The notes beneath the pieces are model-generated. The model ran no database searches. It was not told the DNA's origin and worked only from the letters and a program-made list of their open reading frames with translations. From Oerskovia douganii (GTDB lineage: Bacteria > Actinomycetota > Actinomycetes > Actinomycetales > Cellulomonadaceae): DNA of 64,000 nt. Below, piece after piece: positions 1-13,386 of the stretch; the stretch's first letter is position 1, and the number at the start of each line of letters is the position of its first letter. Location: contig NZ_JACSPN010000004.1 in assembly GCF_015142735.1 (NCBI RefSeq), positions 23,207-87,206 on the forward strand, written 5' to 3'. A program made the translations under genes and the position numbers.

Positions 1-4491
<4,491 letters not shown>

Positions 4492-4572
4492 CGAACCTCA
4501 CCTCGGATTCCACGAGAAAGCGGGCATGCTCGCACGGGACGAGCGAAGGGGGAAGAGCGCGCACAGCCTAGC

Positions 4573-5418
4573 TCAGCCCGGTGTCTCCTCCGCGAAGAGC
4601 GACCGGTAGGTCCGGCGGCGAAGAGCTTCCGGGACGAGCCGGTACGTCCCCCGGACCGCCAGGTTCCGGGCGAACTGGGTCCGTGTCGTGAAGCCGATCC
4701 TGCGCATGCGCCGCTGGAGCTCGAGCTCCGAGCGCAGGAGGTTCGCCCCGCCCCGCCGCGCGTAGGCGCCGGCGCCGACCCGGTACATGACCAGCGGCTC
4801 GGGCAGGTTCCTGCCCCTGGCGCCCTGGGCGATCATCCGCGCCCACAACCAGTAGTCCTCCATCAGCGGGAGGTCCTCGTACCCGCCTGCCGCACGGACG
4901 GCCTCCCGGCGGAAGACCACCGACGGATGGTTGAACGGCGAGCGGAACCGCGCCGACCGCTCGATCTCCTGGGGGGAACCGGGTGGCACCCGGACCGCCC
5001 CCGGCCGCCGCTCGTCCGCGAACTCCTGGATCGCGGACCCGACGATGTCATAGCCCTCCGCGATCAGGGCGAGCTGCTCGGCGAACCGCGCGGGGCGGGC
5101 GATGTCGTCAGCGTCCATGCGCGCGACCACGTCGAACGTGCACGCTGCCAGACCGGCGTCGAGCGCGCGGGCCAGACCGACGTTGTGCTCGAGCTGCAGG
5201 ACCCGGACGGCGACCGTGGTCGAGTCGCGGAGGTGCGCGATCTCCTCGGCGAGCTCGGCACCCACGGGGCCGTCCTGCACCACGACGACCTCGTCGGGCT
5301 GCAACGACTGGTCGACCGTGACCGACTCGAAGGCGCGCCGCACGAAGGAGGGCGAGTCGCCGGCGTACACGGGCAGGAGCACCGAGAACGGCAAGGGCGT
5401 CACCGCGTCAGCCGCCAT
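4573..5418 (-). CDS. Family 2 glycosyltransferase
   Basis: A 281-residue GT-A transferase. It has an N-terminal nucleotide-binding strand (SVLLPVYAGD), EVVVVQDG near residue 45 and the metal/nucleotide motif DADD at 102-105, followed by an acceptor-side half with a conserved LMEDYWLW segment. This is the layout of GT2 rhamnosyl-/glucosyltransferases that act on polysaccharide repeat units at the inner membrane face. The ATG at 5418 was chosen because the nucleotide-binding fold begins right after it; an open extension upstream only overlaps the preceding gene. It overlaps the 3' end of the GlfT1-like gene by 11 bases, so both probably form one operon. The sugar transferred cannot be deduced. 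Confidence 0.85.
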   Translation of the reverse strand: MAADAVTPLPFSVLLPVYAGDSPSFVRRAFESVTVDQSLQPDEVVVVQDGPVGAELAEEIAHLRDSTTVAVRVLQLEHNVGLARALDAGLAACTFDVVARMDADDIARPARFAEQLALIAEGYDIVGSAIQEFADERRPGAVRVPPGSPQEIERSARFRSPFNHPSVVFRREAVRAAGGYEDLPLMEDYWLWARMIAQGARGRNLPEPLVMYRVGAGAYARRGGANLLRSELELQRRMRRIGFTTRTQFARNLAVRGTYRLVPEALRRRTYRSLFAEETPG

Positions 5419-6397
5419 CGTGTCGGACCGGGGGCGAGACGACGTCCTGCACCTCGCTCGACGGCACGCCCGACCCCTCCAGGACCTGCGCCGTGGGGCG
5501 AGGAGACCGGAAGACCCCGTCGCGCACGCCCTTGAGCGCGGCCTTGCGCAGGACGTCCCGTCGCGTCGAGCCGGCGAACGTCCGGACCCACCGGCGCACG
5601 GACGCACCCGTGTACAGGATCCTCTCCTCGGGGCTCAGCGCCGACGACCTGGTGAGCATCCAGACCTTGTTCCGCACCTCGAAGTAGAACCGCTCCCCGG
5701 GGTCGGTGTCCGTCGCGCCGAACACCTTGGTCCGGTGCTCGACGACGCTGCTCGGCACGTACAGGCCGATCCCCCGCCGCAGGAGCCGCGCCGAGAACTC
5801 GAAGTCGTCGTTCCAGATGAAGTAGTCCGCGATCGGCAGACCGTGGTAGCGGATCGCCCGCGAGTCGACCAGCATCGAGACGAACGAGCTCGACCGCACG
5901 GGGACGGCGCCCACCTCGGCGGAGTCGGCGATCTCGTCCTTCGTCGCCCCGGGGCGACGACGAGGAGTGTTCATCGGGTGGTCGCGACCGTCGTGCCACA
6001 CGACCCGGCTGCCGAGGAGGGCGACCGGCTCCGGGTACTCCGCGCGTGCACGGAGCAGCTCGGCGAGCGCGGTCGGCGTCGGGATCGTGTCGTCGTCCAT
6101 CAGCCAGACGCACTCTGGGTCGAACGTCGCCAGGGCGTGCGCGATGCCGGCGGCGAAGCCCCCCGCACCGCCGGTGTTCCGGTTGAGCTCGAGGACCCGG
6201 GCCCCGATGGGGTGCTCCTCGGCCACGACTGCCGAGTCGTCGTCCGAGCGGTTGTCGATGACGACGACCCCTGCGAGCGCGTGGGTCTGAGCAGCGAGTG
6301 CGTCCAGCGCCTCGACGAGCAGGTCACGGCGGTTGTAGGCGACGACGACCGCGACGACGCGGACGTCAGCGGTGCCCGAGACGCGCTCCAGGGTCAT
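5408..6397 (-). CDS. Family 2 galactofuranosyl/rhamnosyltransferase, GlfT1-like
   Basis: A 329-residue GT2 enzyme with the features of GlfT1-type initiating galactofuranosyltransferases: VVVAYNRRDLL at the N-terminus, NTGGAGGF (74-81), the metal motif MDDDT (100-104), and a catalytic-region WNDDFEF (195-201) followed by VVEHRT with H221. Mycobacterial GlfT1 is close in length and adds the first Galf units to the lipid-linked linker. With glf and glfT2 a few kilobases downstream on the same strand, use of UDP-Galf is likely, although related enzymes transfer rhamnose. Its ATG overlaps the stop of the nucleotide-sugar dehydrogenase gene by four bases, and its 3' end overlaps the next GT2 gene. 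Confidence 0.82.
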   Translation of the reverse strand: MTLERVSGTADVRVVAVVVAYNRRDLLVEALDALAAQTHALAGVVVIDNRSDDDSAVVAEEHPIGARVLELNRNTGGAGGFAAGIAHALATFDPECVWLMDDDTIPTPTALAELLRARAEYPEPVALLGSRVVWHDGRDHPMNTPRRRPGATKDEIADSAEVGAVPVRSSSFVSMLVDSRAIRYHGLPIADYFIWNDDFEFSARLLRRGIGLYVPSSVVEHRTKVFGATDTDPGERFYFEVRNKVWMLTRSSALSPEERILYTGASVRRWVRTFAGSTRRDVLRKAALKGVRDGVFRSPRPTAQVLEGSGVPSSEVQDVVSPPVRHDGG

Positions 6398-7695
6398 GCG
6401 TGCGAACCCTGACCGATCACGAGCCGAGGCGTGCCGGCCCAGCGGGCCGCGTCGGTGATGTTGCGCCCGTCGACCAGCAGCCGCACGCCCGGCACCTGCT
6501 CAGGACCGATCTCGCGATACTCGGCGTGGTCCGCCTGGACGATCACCACGTCCGTGCTCCGACCGTAGCGGTAGGGGGAGAACCCGAGACCGGTCAGCTC
6601 GTCGTCGTCGTACATCGGGTCGTGGACCATGACGTTGGCGCCCTGCTTGTGCAGCGCCTCGACGGTGGCGAAGACCCCCGAGAACGCGGTCTCCTTGACG
6701 CCACCGCGGTACGACGCGCCCAGCACGACGACGTCGAGACCGTCCAGGCTCCCGACCAGCTCGGCGGCCCTCGTGACGACCCTCTCGGGCATCGACGCGT
6801 TCACGCTGCGGGCGTCACGCACGATCGAGGCCTCAGGGTCCACCGAGAGGTAGAGGCGCGGGTAGACCGGGATGCAGTGGCCCCCGACGGCGATCCCCGG
6901 GCGGTGGATGTGGCTGTACGGCTGCGAGTTGCACGCCTCGATGACCGCGTACACGTCGATCCCGCTCTTGTCCGCGAACAGCGCGAACTGGTTCGCGAGA
7001 CCGATGTTGACGTCCCGGTAGGTCGTCTCGGCCAGCTTGGCGAGCTCGGCCGCCTCGGGCGACCCCAGGTCCCAGACGCCGTTCGGGCGCGCGAGGTCCG
7101 GCCGCTCGTCGAAGGTCAGCACCGCCTCGTAGAACTCGATCGCGCGACGCGTCCCCTCCTCGCTCAGTCCACCGACGAGCTTGGGGTAGCGGCGCAGGTC
7201 GCTGAAGACCCGGCCCGTGAGGACCCGCTCGGGCGAGAACACCAGGTGGAAGTCGCTGCCCTCGGTGAGCCCCGACCCCTCCTCGAGCATGGGCTTCCAC
7301 CGGTTGCGGGTGACGCCCACGGGGAGCGTCGTCTCGTAGGAGACGAGGGTGCCCGGCGTGAGGTGCGCGGAGAGGGAGCGCGTCGCCGTGTCCATCCAGC
7401 CGAAGTCGGGCTGCGCGGTCTCCTCGTCGACGAACAGCGGCACGACGACAACGACGGCGTCCGCCCCCGGGATCGCGTCGGCATAGTCGGTGGTCGCCCG
7501 GAGCCTGCCCGAAGGGACCACCTCCGCGAGCTTCTCGGCGAGGTGCGCTTCGCCCGGGAACGGCTCCCGGCCGGCGTTGACCTCTTCGACCAGGGCGACG
7601 TTGACGTCGACACCGACAACATCGTGACCCTGGTCGGCGAACTGGACAGCAAGGGGAAGGCCGATCTTGCCGAGAGCGACGACCGCGATACGCAT
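6394..7695 (-). CDS. Nucleotide-sugar 6-dehydrogenase (WecC/WbpA type)
   Basis: A 433-residue NAD-dependent dehydrogenase that oxidises C6 of a UDP-hexose to the uronic acid in two steps. Seen: a Rossmann start (VVALGKIGLPLA), the conserved LAKLAE segment with its lysine near residue 220, and the catalytic-cysteine motif GGHCIPVYP with Cys274. The form GGHCIPVYP is commoner in UDP-N-acetylhexosamine dehydrogenases (WecC, WbpA) than in UDP-glucose dehydrogenases, which fits the UDP-GlcNAc 2-epimerase and WbpB/E/D-like genes in this locus. The ATG at 7695 follows a GAGG about nine bases away. The GlfT1-like gene overlaps its stop. Substrate choice between UDP-GlcNAc and UDP-ManNAc cannot be read from sequence alone. 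Confidence 0.85.
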   Translation of the reverse strand: MRIAVVALGKIGLPLAVQFADQGHDVVGVDVNVALVEEVNAGREPFPGEAHLAEKLAEVVPSGRLRATTDYADAIPGADAVVVVVPLFVDEETAQPDFGWMDTATRSLSAHLTPGTLVSYETTLPVGVTRNRWKPMLEEGSGLTEGSDFHLVFSPERVLTGRVFSDLRRYPKLVGGLSEEGTRRAIEFYEAVLTFDERPDLARPNGVWDLGSPEAAELAKLAETTYRDVNIGLANQFALFADKSGIDVYAVIEACNSQPYSHIHRPGIAVGGHCIPVYPRLYLSVDPEASIVRDARSVNASMPERVVTRAAELVGSLDGLDVVVLGASYRGGVKETAFSGVFATVEALHKQGANVMVHDPMYDDDELTGLGFSPYRYGRSTDVVIVQADHAEYREIGPEQVPGVRLLVDGRNITDAARWAGTPRLVIGQGSHA

Positions 7696-7789
7696 CAGGA
7701 AGAACCTCAGAATCACTGGGAACAGGGCCACGGGACCGTGACCGGCGCGCCCTCTCCCGAGCGGCGCCCACGGACAGGATAGTGCGTGC

Positions 7790-8881
7790 TCAGCGCTGGG
7801 CCACAAGCGACGAGATCATGAAGCGGATCGGCGCCTCACGGTCGAGAAGGCGGCGGGGCGCGCGGGTGAGCACGGTCTCCGGGCGCCCGAACCGACGCCG
7901 GGCCCGCGCACGCTCCACGAGCACGCTCGCAGGGACCCCGGGATCGAGGACGGCGTCGAGGAGGCGGCGGTCGGCCAGCGACAGGGGGGCTGCCGCGCCG
8001 GGCGCGACGGCAAGGACCGCGCGGACCTGGTCGCGCAGCGCGTCCCGCTCCTCGCGCGTCCACCACGACGGCTCCGGCCGGTTGAGCACCGCGCCGAACA
8101 CCTGCACGCGCAGGAACTTGACCGCGTAGGCACGGCGGGCGGCGGCCGACCACGAGGACGCGGCGGCGAGGACGGCGGGGAGGAAGGCGAACTCCGCGGC
8201 GACCGGCTTGCGCGAGAACGTCACCCGATCGCCCGCGTCGTCGTTGATGACGTACGCCGGACCACCACGGTCGAAGCTGATGCTCGCTCCCGAGAACCAC
8301 AGCGCCAGGACGTACTCGATGTCCTCGCCGACCGCCACACCAGGCGTGAACCGCAGGTGCCCGAACCGCTCGCGCGACACCAGGCCCAGGGGTGCGGAAC
8401 GGTACGCGAGGCGGTCACGGGCCCCGTCGAGGCGGGAACGGCGCCAGGGCCGCACCGGCGGCGTGGGCACGGCTCGTCCGCTCGCGTGCTCGAGACGCGT
8501 GATCACGACGTCGGCACCGTCCGCGCGCTGCCGGGCCAGCCACGAGTCGACGGCCCCGGGACGCAGCACGTCGTCGGAACCCATGACCGAGGTGAAGTCC
8601 GCGGACGCGAGCTCGAGGCCCTTGTTGAAGGGCCCGGCCGGCGACCGCACCCCGTCGAGGTGCTCCACCAGGCGGACCCGCGGGTCGTCGGCCAGCCCGG
8701 CGAGCCGGTGCCGGATGCCGTCGAGCGGGGTGTCGTGGCAGACGACCGTGACCCGCAGGTCGCACGTGTTGTGCCCGACGACGGACCCGACCGCCCTCTC
8801 GACCGGTCGCTCCGGGGTGTGGACCGCGACGACCACGTCCACGGCCGGTCGTACGACGGACCGCTGCTTCTCGTCACTCAC
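7790..8881 (-). CDS. Family 2-like glycosyltransferase (paralogue 1)
   Basis: About 363 residues. The N-terminal strand VDVVVAVHTPERPVERA, the later VMGSDDVLRPGA with its acidic pair, and SPAGPFNKGLE place it with GT2-like transferases of polysaccharide loci. It is a clear paralogue of the protein encoded at 12328-13386, which shares AGPFN-GL, the MGSDD motif and the RPWRRS-L segment. The start is uncertain between adjacent GTG codons at 8884 and 8881; the fold starts about 15 residues later. It is divergent from the epimerase gene, leaving fewer than 60 bases for both promoters, and lies about 95 bases upstream of the dehydrogenase gene on the same strand. Confidence 0.8.
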   Translation of the reverse strand: MSDEKQRSVVRPAVDVVVAVHTPERPVERAVGSVVGHNTCDLRVTVVCHDTPLDGIRHRLAGLADDPRVRLVEHLDGVRSPAGPFNKGLELASADFTSVMGSDDVLRPGAVDSWLARQRADGADVVITRLEHASGRAVPTPPVRPWRRSRLDGARDRLAYRSAPLGLVSRERFGHLRFTPGVAVGEDIEYVLALWFSGASISFDRGGPAYVINDDAGDRVTFSRKPVAAEFAFLPAVLAAASSWSAAARRAYAVKFLRVQVFGAVLNRPEPSWWTREERDALRDQVRAVLAVAPGAAAPLSLADRRLLDAVLDPGVPASVLVERARARRRFGRPETVLTRAPRRLLDREAPIRFMISSLVAQR

Positions 8882-8926
8882 CACGCGCGAGACGCTACCA
8901 CCGGCCACCTCGCCCCCGACTCGTCC

Positions 8927-8932
8927 TAAGAT
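8927..8932 (+). promoter_or_regulatory. -10 box (TAAGAT) of leaderless wecB transcript
   Basis: TAAGAT ends seven bases before the GTG start of the epimerase gene, and no Shine-Dalgarno sequence is present. The spacing matches leaderless actinobacterial promoters, where transcription begins at the start codon. A -35 box is not obvious. Confidence 0.55.
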
Positions 8933-8939
8933 CGAGCCC

Positions 8940-10013
8940 GTGAAGATTCTCAGCGTCGTCGGTGCCCGTCCGCAGTTCGTCAAGCTCGCCCCGATCTCGC
9001 GGGCCGCGACGGAGGCCGGGGTCGAGCACGTGATCGTGCACACCGGCCAGCACTACGACCCGCTCCTGTCCGACGTGTTCTTCTCGGACCTCGGCATCCC
9101 CGACCCCGACGTGCACCTGGGCGTCGGCTCCGGGAGCCACGGCGTGCAGACCGGGGCCATCCTCGGGGCGCTCGACGCCGTCCTGGACGAGCACCGTCCC
9201 GACTGGGTCCTGGCCTACGGCGACACCAACTCGACGCTCGCCGCGGCGGTCAGCGCGGTCAAGCTGCACCTTCGTGTCGCACACCTCGAGGCGGGCCTGC
9301 GTTCCTTCAACCGTCGTATGCCCGAGGAGCACAACCGTGTGCTCACCGACCACGCCGCAGACCTGTGCCTCGCCCCGACCGAGGTCGCGATGGGACACCT
9401 CGCCGCCGAAGGGCTCGGCGAGCGGTCGCTCCTGGTCGGTGACGTCATGACCGACGTCCTCCTCCAGGTGCGGGACACCGTCGCCGGTCGCCCGTCGGTC
9501 CTGCTCGACGAGCTCGGGCTCGACCACGGCGGCTACTACCTGGCGACCATCCACCGCGCGGAGAACACCGACGACCCGGAGCGCCTGCGCGGGATCGTCA
9601 AGTCGCTCGCGGGTCTCGACCGGCCCGTGGTGCTGCTCGCGCACCCCCGGGTCGCGGCCCGGGCCCTGGAGCAGGGCATCTCCCTGAGCACCGGGGCGCT
9701 CGTCGCGCACGCTCCCCTCGCGTACCCCGACCTCGTCTCGGCCGCGCTGTCCAGCGCGGGCGTCGTGACGGACTCGGGCGGTCTCCAGAAGGAGGCGTTC
9801 CTCCTCGGTGTGCCGTGCACGACCGTCCGCACCGAGACGGAGTGGGTCGAGACCGTCGAGCTCGGCTGGAACGTGCTGGCAGGGACCGCGGAGGAGATCA
9901 GCGCGGGCGTCCTGCGGCCGACGCCCGCCCCGACGGACGCCACCCCCTACGGTGACGGGCGTGCGGCAGCGCGCGCGATCGCGGCGATGGTCGAGCGTCC
10001 GTCCGCAGGCTGA
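8940..10013 (+). CDS. wecB: UDP-N-acetylglucosamine 2-epimerase
   Basis: A 357-residue non-hydrolysing 2-epimerase, which interconverts UDP-GlcNAc and UDP-ManNAc (or, in WbpI-type enzymes, the 2,3-diacetamido uronate forms). Seen: VVGARPQFVKLAPI at the N-terminus, HTGQHYD, HLEAGLRS, EEHNR, and the C-terminal DSGGLQKEAF segment, all family hallmarks in the right order. The GTG at 8940 was chosen because the conserved fold begins immediately after it and a TAAGAT box lies seven bases upstream; a longer open frame upstream is antisense to the divergent GT2 gene. It is one of few plus-strand genes in this part of the locus and ends only 16 bases from the convergent GT4 gene. Confidence 0.93.
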   Translation: MKILSVVGARPQFVKLAPISRAATEAGVEHVIVHTGQHYDPLLSDVFFSDLGIPDPDVHLGVGSGSHGVQTGAILGALDAVLDEHRPDWVLAYGDTNSTLAAAVSAVKLHLRVAHLEAGLRSFNRRMPEEHNRVLTDHAADLCLAPTEVAMGHLAAEGLGERSLLVGDVMTDVLLQVRDTVAGRPSVLLDELGLDHGGYYLATIHRAENTDDPERLRGIVKSLAGLDRPVVLLAHPRVAARALEQGISLSTGALVAHAPLAYPDLVSAALSSAGVVTDSGGLQKEAFLLGVPCTTVRTETEWVETVELGWNVLAGTAEEISAGVLRPTPAPTDATPYGDGRAAARAIAAMVERPSAG

Positions 10014-10029
10014 CCGCGGCGCTCGTCCG

Positions 10030-11166
10030 TCAGGCCTGGGCCCGGCGGACGAGCGCCGTGACGGCCTCGAGCCACGGCAGCGACTGGACCTCGGCCGAGA
10101 GCTCACGGGCCGAGGCCTCCGAGCTTTCGCGCCACGCGTCGACCTCCTCCCGCGAGAGCCCGTCGAGGGTCGCGACGAGCGACGCGACGGTGAAGTCGTC
10201 GGTCACGGCACCGAGCCCGCGGGCACGGACGAGGTCGGCCATCTCGGGCGACGGACCGACGACGAGCCCGAGCCTCGCCTGGACGTAGTCGAAGAACTTG
10301 TTGGGCAACGCCCACTTGTTGTTGAAGTTCAGGGGCGGCAGCACGTGCACCCCGACGTCGTAGCGGTTGAGCGTCTCGACCAGGCGCGCATAGGGCACCG
10401 GGTCGAGCACCCTGACCCTCGTCGAGCCGGCCACCCGCGCCTTGAGCTCGTCGAGATAGACCTGGTCGTTCGGCATCAGGAGCAGGTCGAGCGAGACGGC
10501 GGTCGTCGATGCCTCCACAGCGTCGATCAACGTCTCCAGGCCCCTGCTGCGCTGGGCGTTCCCGCTGTGGACCAGCCGGACGGGGTCAGCGGTGGGACCC
10601 GCCGAGAGGTCCGCGAACGGCGTCGCGTTCATCACCACGCCGACCGGGACGCCGAGCTCCTTCTCGTAGCGTCGGGCGATCGCCGGACCGACCGTGGTGA
10701 CCGACCCCGCCCTGGGGACGAACCGGCGGCAGAGCCACCGCAGGTACGGCGCGACGAAGAGCCGCCAGCGGAGCAGCTCGGTGTTCTGCCCCGGCGCGTA
10801 CTCGTGCAGGTCGGCGTGGACCCCGCCGCGCGGGCGGAGGTCGAGGGCCAGGGGTACCGCCTCGACGTCGTCGGCGAGGACCGCGTCGAACGTGCCGACC
10901 GGAAGGTGCGCCCGTGCCCAGGCCACGGCCTCGTTGGTGCGGTAGACCCTCGAGTACTGACGCAGGAGGAGCCAGCGGGGGTCCTTGCGCCAGGCCTGGA
11001 GGTCCGACGGCACCTCGACGTGCTCGACGACCCCGGGCGGCGTCGGGCCGTGCCCGCAGGTCGTGACGTCGAAGTCCTGGGACAGGAGAGTCACCTGCTT
11101 GAGGACACGAGCATCCGTCGCGATCCGCGAGAAGGACAGGACGAGGACCTTGGGACGATCACTCAT
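10030..11166 (-). CDS. Family 4 glycosyltransferase (paralogue 1)
   Basis: A 378-residue GT-B transferase. The N-terminal half carries VLVLSFSRIATDARVLKQ. The C-terminal half has VRLVHSGNAQRSRGLETL and the donor-site segment ALPNKFFDYVQARLGL. It is a close paralogue of the next gene upstream (11166-12296): the two share a 51-bp identical tract encoding this donor-site segment. The ATG overlaps the neighbour's stop by one base (TGATG), so they are coupled. Acceptor and sugar are unknown; by context they add sugars to the same lipid-linked polymer unit. The 3' end faces wecB across 16 bases with no terminator hairpin. Confidence 0.85.
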   Translation of the reverse strand: MSDRPKVLVLSFSRIATDARVLKQVTLLSQDFDVTTCGHGPTPPGVVEHVEVPSDLQAWRKDPRWLLLRQYSRVYRTNEAVAWARAHLPVGTFDAVLADDVEAVPLALDLRPRGGVHADLHEYAPGQNTELLRWRLFVAPYLRWLCRRFVPRAGSVTTVGPAIARRYEKELGVPVGVVMNATPFADLSAGPTADPVRLVHSGNAQRSRGLETLIDAVEASTTAVSLDLLLMPNDQVYLDELKARVAGSTRVRVLDPVPYARLVETLNRYDVGVHVLPPLNFNNKWALPNKFFDYVQARLGLVVGPSPEMADLVRARGLGAVTDDFTVASLVATLDGLSREEVDAWRESSEASARELSAEVQSLPWLEAVTALVRRAQA

Positions 11167-12296
11167 CACCGGGCTCCTTCCAGGAGTCGATCGACGGTCT
11201 GTGCCCAGATCGCGATCTGCGTGTCGGCCGCCAGGACGGGGGCGGCCTCGTGGGATCGGGCCTTGAAGGCCCGGACGGACTCGGGGGTCAGGTCGTCGAG
11301 CCGGGCCGTGAGCGCGTCCGCCGTGAAGTCGTCCGCGACGGCGCCGACCCCCCACCTCTGGACGTAGGCGGCCATCTCGGGGGACGGGCCGATCAGCAGC
11401 CCGAGCCTCGCCTGGACGTAGTCGAAGAACTTGTTGGGCAACGCCCACCTGTTGTTGAAGCTCGACGGCGGGAGCATGTGGACTCCCGTGTCGTAGTCGT
11501 TCAGCACGTGGATCAGCCGGTCGTACGGGACCGGGTCGTGCACGGTCACCCCCGGCAGGGTCTGCGCCCTCTCACGGAGCTCGGCGATGTATCCGGGGTC
11601 GTTCGCCGTGAGGAAGAGGTCGAGCGTCACGGGCGTCGTGGTCGCCTCGACGGCGTCGAGCATGAGCATGAGGTTCCGGTTCCGCAGACCGGCGCCGCTG
11701 TGGACGAGCCGGATCGGAGATCCGACGACCTGGGGCTCCAGGTCCGCGAACGGTGCCGCGTTGGTCACGACCTGCGGTCGGAAGCCGAACTGCTTCTCGT
11801 ACTCGCGGGCAAGACCGTCGCTCACCGTGGTCGTCGCCCCGGCCCGCGAGACGAACCTGCGGCAGAGCCAGGACAGGTACGGGCTGATGCGCCTCATCCA
11901 CGCAGCGCTCTCCTCGTGGAGACGGGGTGAGAACTCGTGCAGGTCCGCGAGGACCCTCGACGCCGGGACGACGCCGAGCACGACCGGGACGGACTCGACG
12001 TCGTTCGCGATCGCGACGTCGAACCGGCGGGACCGCAGGAGCGCACGTGCCGCACGCACGGCCGGCACCCGGGCGTGGACGGCCCGGTAGGCGCGCAGGG
12101 TGATCAGCCTGCCGTCGAGCTCGACCCCTGCGGACGCCGGGATCTCCAGGTGCTCCACGTCCGGGTGAGGCGAGGGTCCGTACCCGCACGTCGTGACGTC
12201 GAAGAGCGGCGCGAAGTGTCGGATCTGCTTGAGGACGCGCGCGTCCCCCGCGAGGGGCGAGAACGACAGGATCAACATCCGTGGACGGGTAGTCAC
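11166..12296 (-). CDS. Family 4 glycosyltransferase (paralogue 2)
   Basis: A 376-residue GT-B enzyme very similar in layout to the downstream gene: MLILSFSPLAGDARVLKQ at the N-terminus, IRLVHSGAGLRNRNLML at the start of the donor domain, then ALPNKFFDYVQARLGL and a C-terminal helix region. It starts with GTG at 12296, with AAAGG about seven bases upstream. It lies 31 bases from the GT2 gene upstream and overlaps the GT4 gene downstream by one base. The pair looks like a tandem duplication whose donor domain is more conserved than the acceptor half. Substrate is not known. Confidence 0.85.
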   Translation of the reverse strand: MTTRPRMLILSFSPLAGDARVLKQIRHFAPLFDVTTCGYGPSPHPDVEHLEIPASAGVELDGRLITLRAYRAVHARVPAVRAARALLRSRRFDVAIANDVESVPVVLGVVPASRVLADLHEFSPRLHEESAAWMRRISPYLSWLCRRFVSRAGATTTVSDGLAREYEKQFGFRPQVVTNAAPFADLEPQVVGSPIRLVHSGAGLRNRNLMLMLDAVEATTTPVTLDLFLTANDPGYIAELRERAQTLPGVTVHDPVPYDRLIHVLNDYDTGVHMLPPSSFNNRWALPNKFFDYVQARLGLLIGPSPEMAAYVQRWGVGAVADDFTADALTARLDDLTPESVRAFKARSHEAAPVLAADTQIAIWAQTVDRLLEGAR

Positions 12297-12327
12297 GAAG
12301 GACCTTTCGGGGTCGGGTAGGGGTCAC

Positions 12328-13386
12328 TCATCGCAGGCGATAGGTCAGGTAGCGGCGCAGGGTGCTCTCCCGGTCGAGGACGTGGCGGAGCCCGCGCGTG
12401 AGGATCTCGTCGCGGCGTCCGGCTGCTCGTCGACGCGCTGCGCCGTCGGCGAGGTCGTGGTCGTCGTGCGCCCCGACGACCACGTCGAGCAGGTCTCGGT
12501 CCGCACGGGCGAGCGGGTCGGGGGCGTGCGGTGCGAGGGCGAGCCAGCCGACGGTCTCGCGCGCGAGGTGCTCTCGCTCCCCCGGCCCCCAGGACGCGGG
12601 CTCGGGACGTCGCAGCGCCGCCGCGAGCAGGTGGACCCGGAGGATCTTGACCGTCAGCGCGGTCCGCTGCTCCTCGGCGACCTCGGCGAGCCAGGGCCGT
12701 CCGCGCAGGTCACGGACGGGCGCCAGCTCGATCTCGAGCGGCATCGCGGTGGTCGAGGTCCGCGACGAGGCGTCAGCACCGATCACGTACGCGGGGGCTC
12801 GGGACGCGAGGTCGACCCGGTGCCCGCTCGTCCAGAGCCGGGCGCTGAGCGCCAGGTCCTCGCCCGACCGCAGTCCCGGCGTGAACCGGAGCCCGCCGTC
12901 CTCGAGCACGCGACGACGCAGCAGGCCGAGGGGCGCGGTCCGGTAGGCCAACCGGTCGCGCACCATGTCCAGGTTCGAACGCCGCCACGGCCTCACGAGG
13001 GGCGCGTGCACGGCCTCGCCCGACTGGTGCCGCAGCCGCCCCAGGACGACCGCAGCGCCACGATCCGCGAGACGGGACCATGCCGCGAGGGCGCCGGGCT
13101 CGAGGAAGTCGTCCGACCCCATCACGCCGACGAGATCGGCGGTGGCCAGGTCGAGCCCGTGGTTGAAGGGACCGGCCGGGCTGGGCACCCCGTCCGCCAG
13201 CTCCACGACGCGGACGTCGTCGCCGAGGAGGCCTGCGTCGGCCAACCGGCGCTCGATGCCCTCCGCGCCGATCCCGTGGCAGACGACGGTCGTCCGCACC
13301 GGACCGCCCCGCACGGACGCGACGGCCCTCTCGATCGGTCTCGACGTGTCGTGAACCGCCACGACGAGATCGACGGCAGGCTTCAC
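12328..13386 (-). CDS. Family 2-like glycosyltransferase (paralogue 2)
   Basis: A 352-residue transferase starting at a GTG (VKPAVDLVVAVHDTSRP). MGSDDFLEPGA carries the acidic motif and SPAGPFNHGLDLA precedes it. It is a paralogue of the product of 7790-8881 with the same overall length and motif order; both end in an Arg-rich tail. Its GTG overlaps the stop of the ABC transporter gene by four bases (GTGA), indicating coupled translation with the presumed flippase. Sugar specificity is unknown. Confidence 0.82.
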   Translation of the reverse strand: MKPAVDLVVAVHDTSRPIERAVASVRGGPVRTTVVCHGIGAEGIERRLADAGLLGDDVRVVELADGVPSPAGPFNHGLDLATADLVGVMGSDDFLEPGALAAWSRLADRGAAVVLGRLRHQSGEAVHAPLVRPWRRSNLDMVRDRLAYRTAPLGLLRRRVLEDGGLRFTPGLRSGEDLALSARLWTSGHRVDLASRAPAYVIGADASSRTSTTAMPLEIELAPVRDLRGRPWLAEVAEEQRTALTVKILRVHLLAAALRRPEPASWGPGEREHLARETVGWLALAPHAPDPLARADRDLLDVVVGAHDDHDLADGAARRRAAGRRDEILTRGLRHVLDRESTLRRYLTYRLR

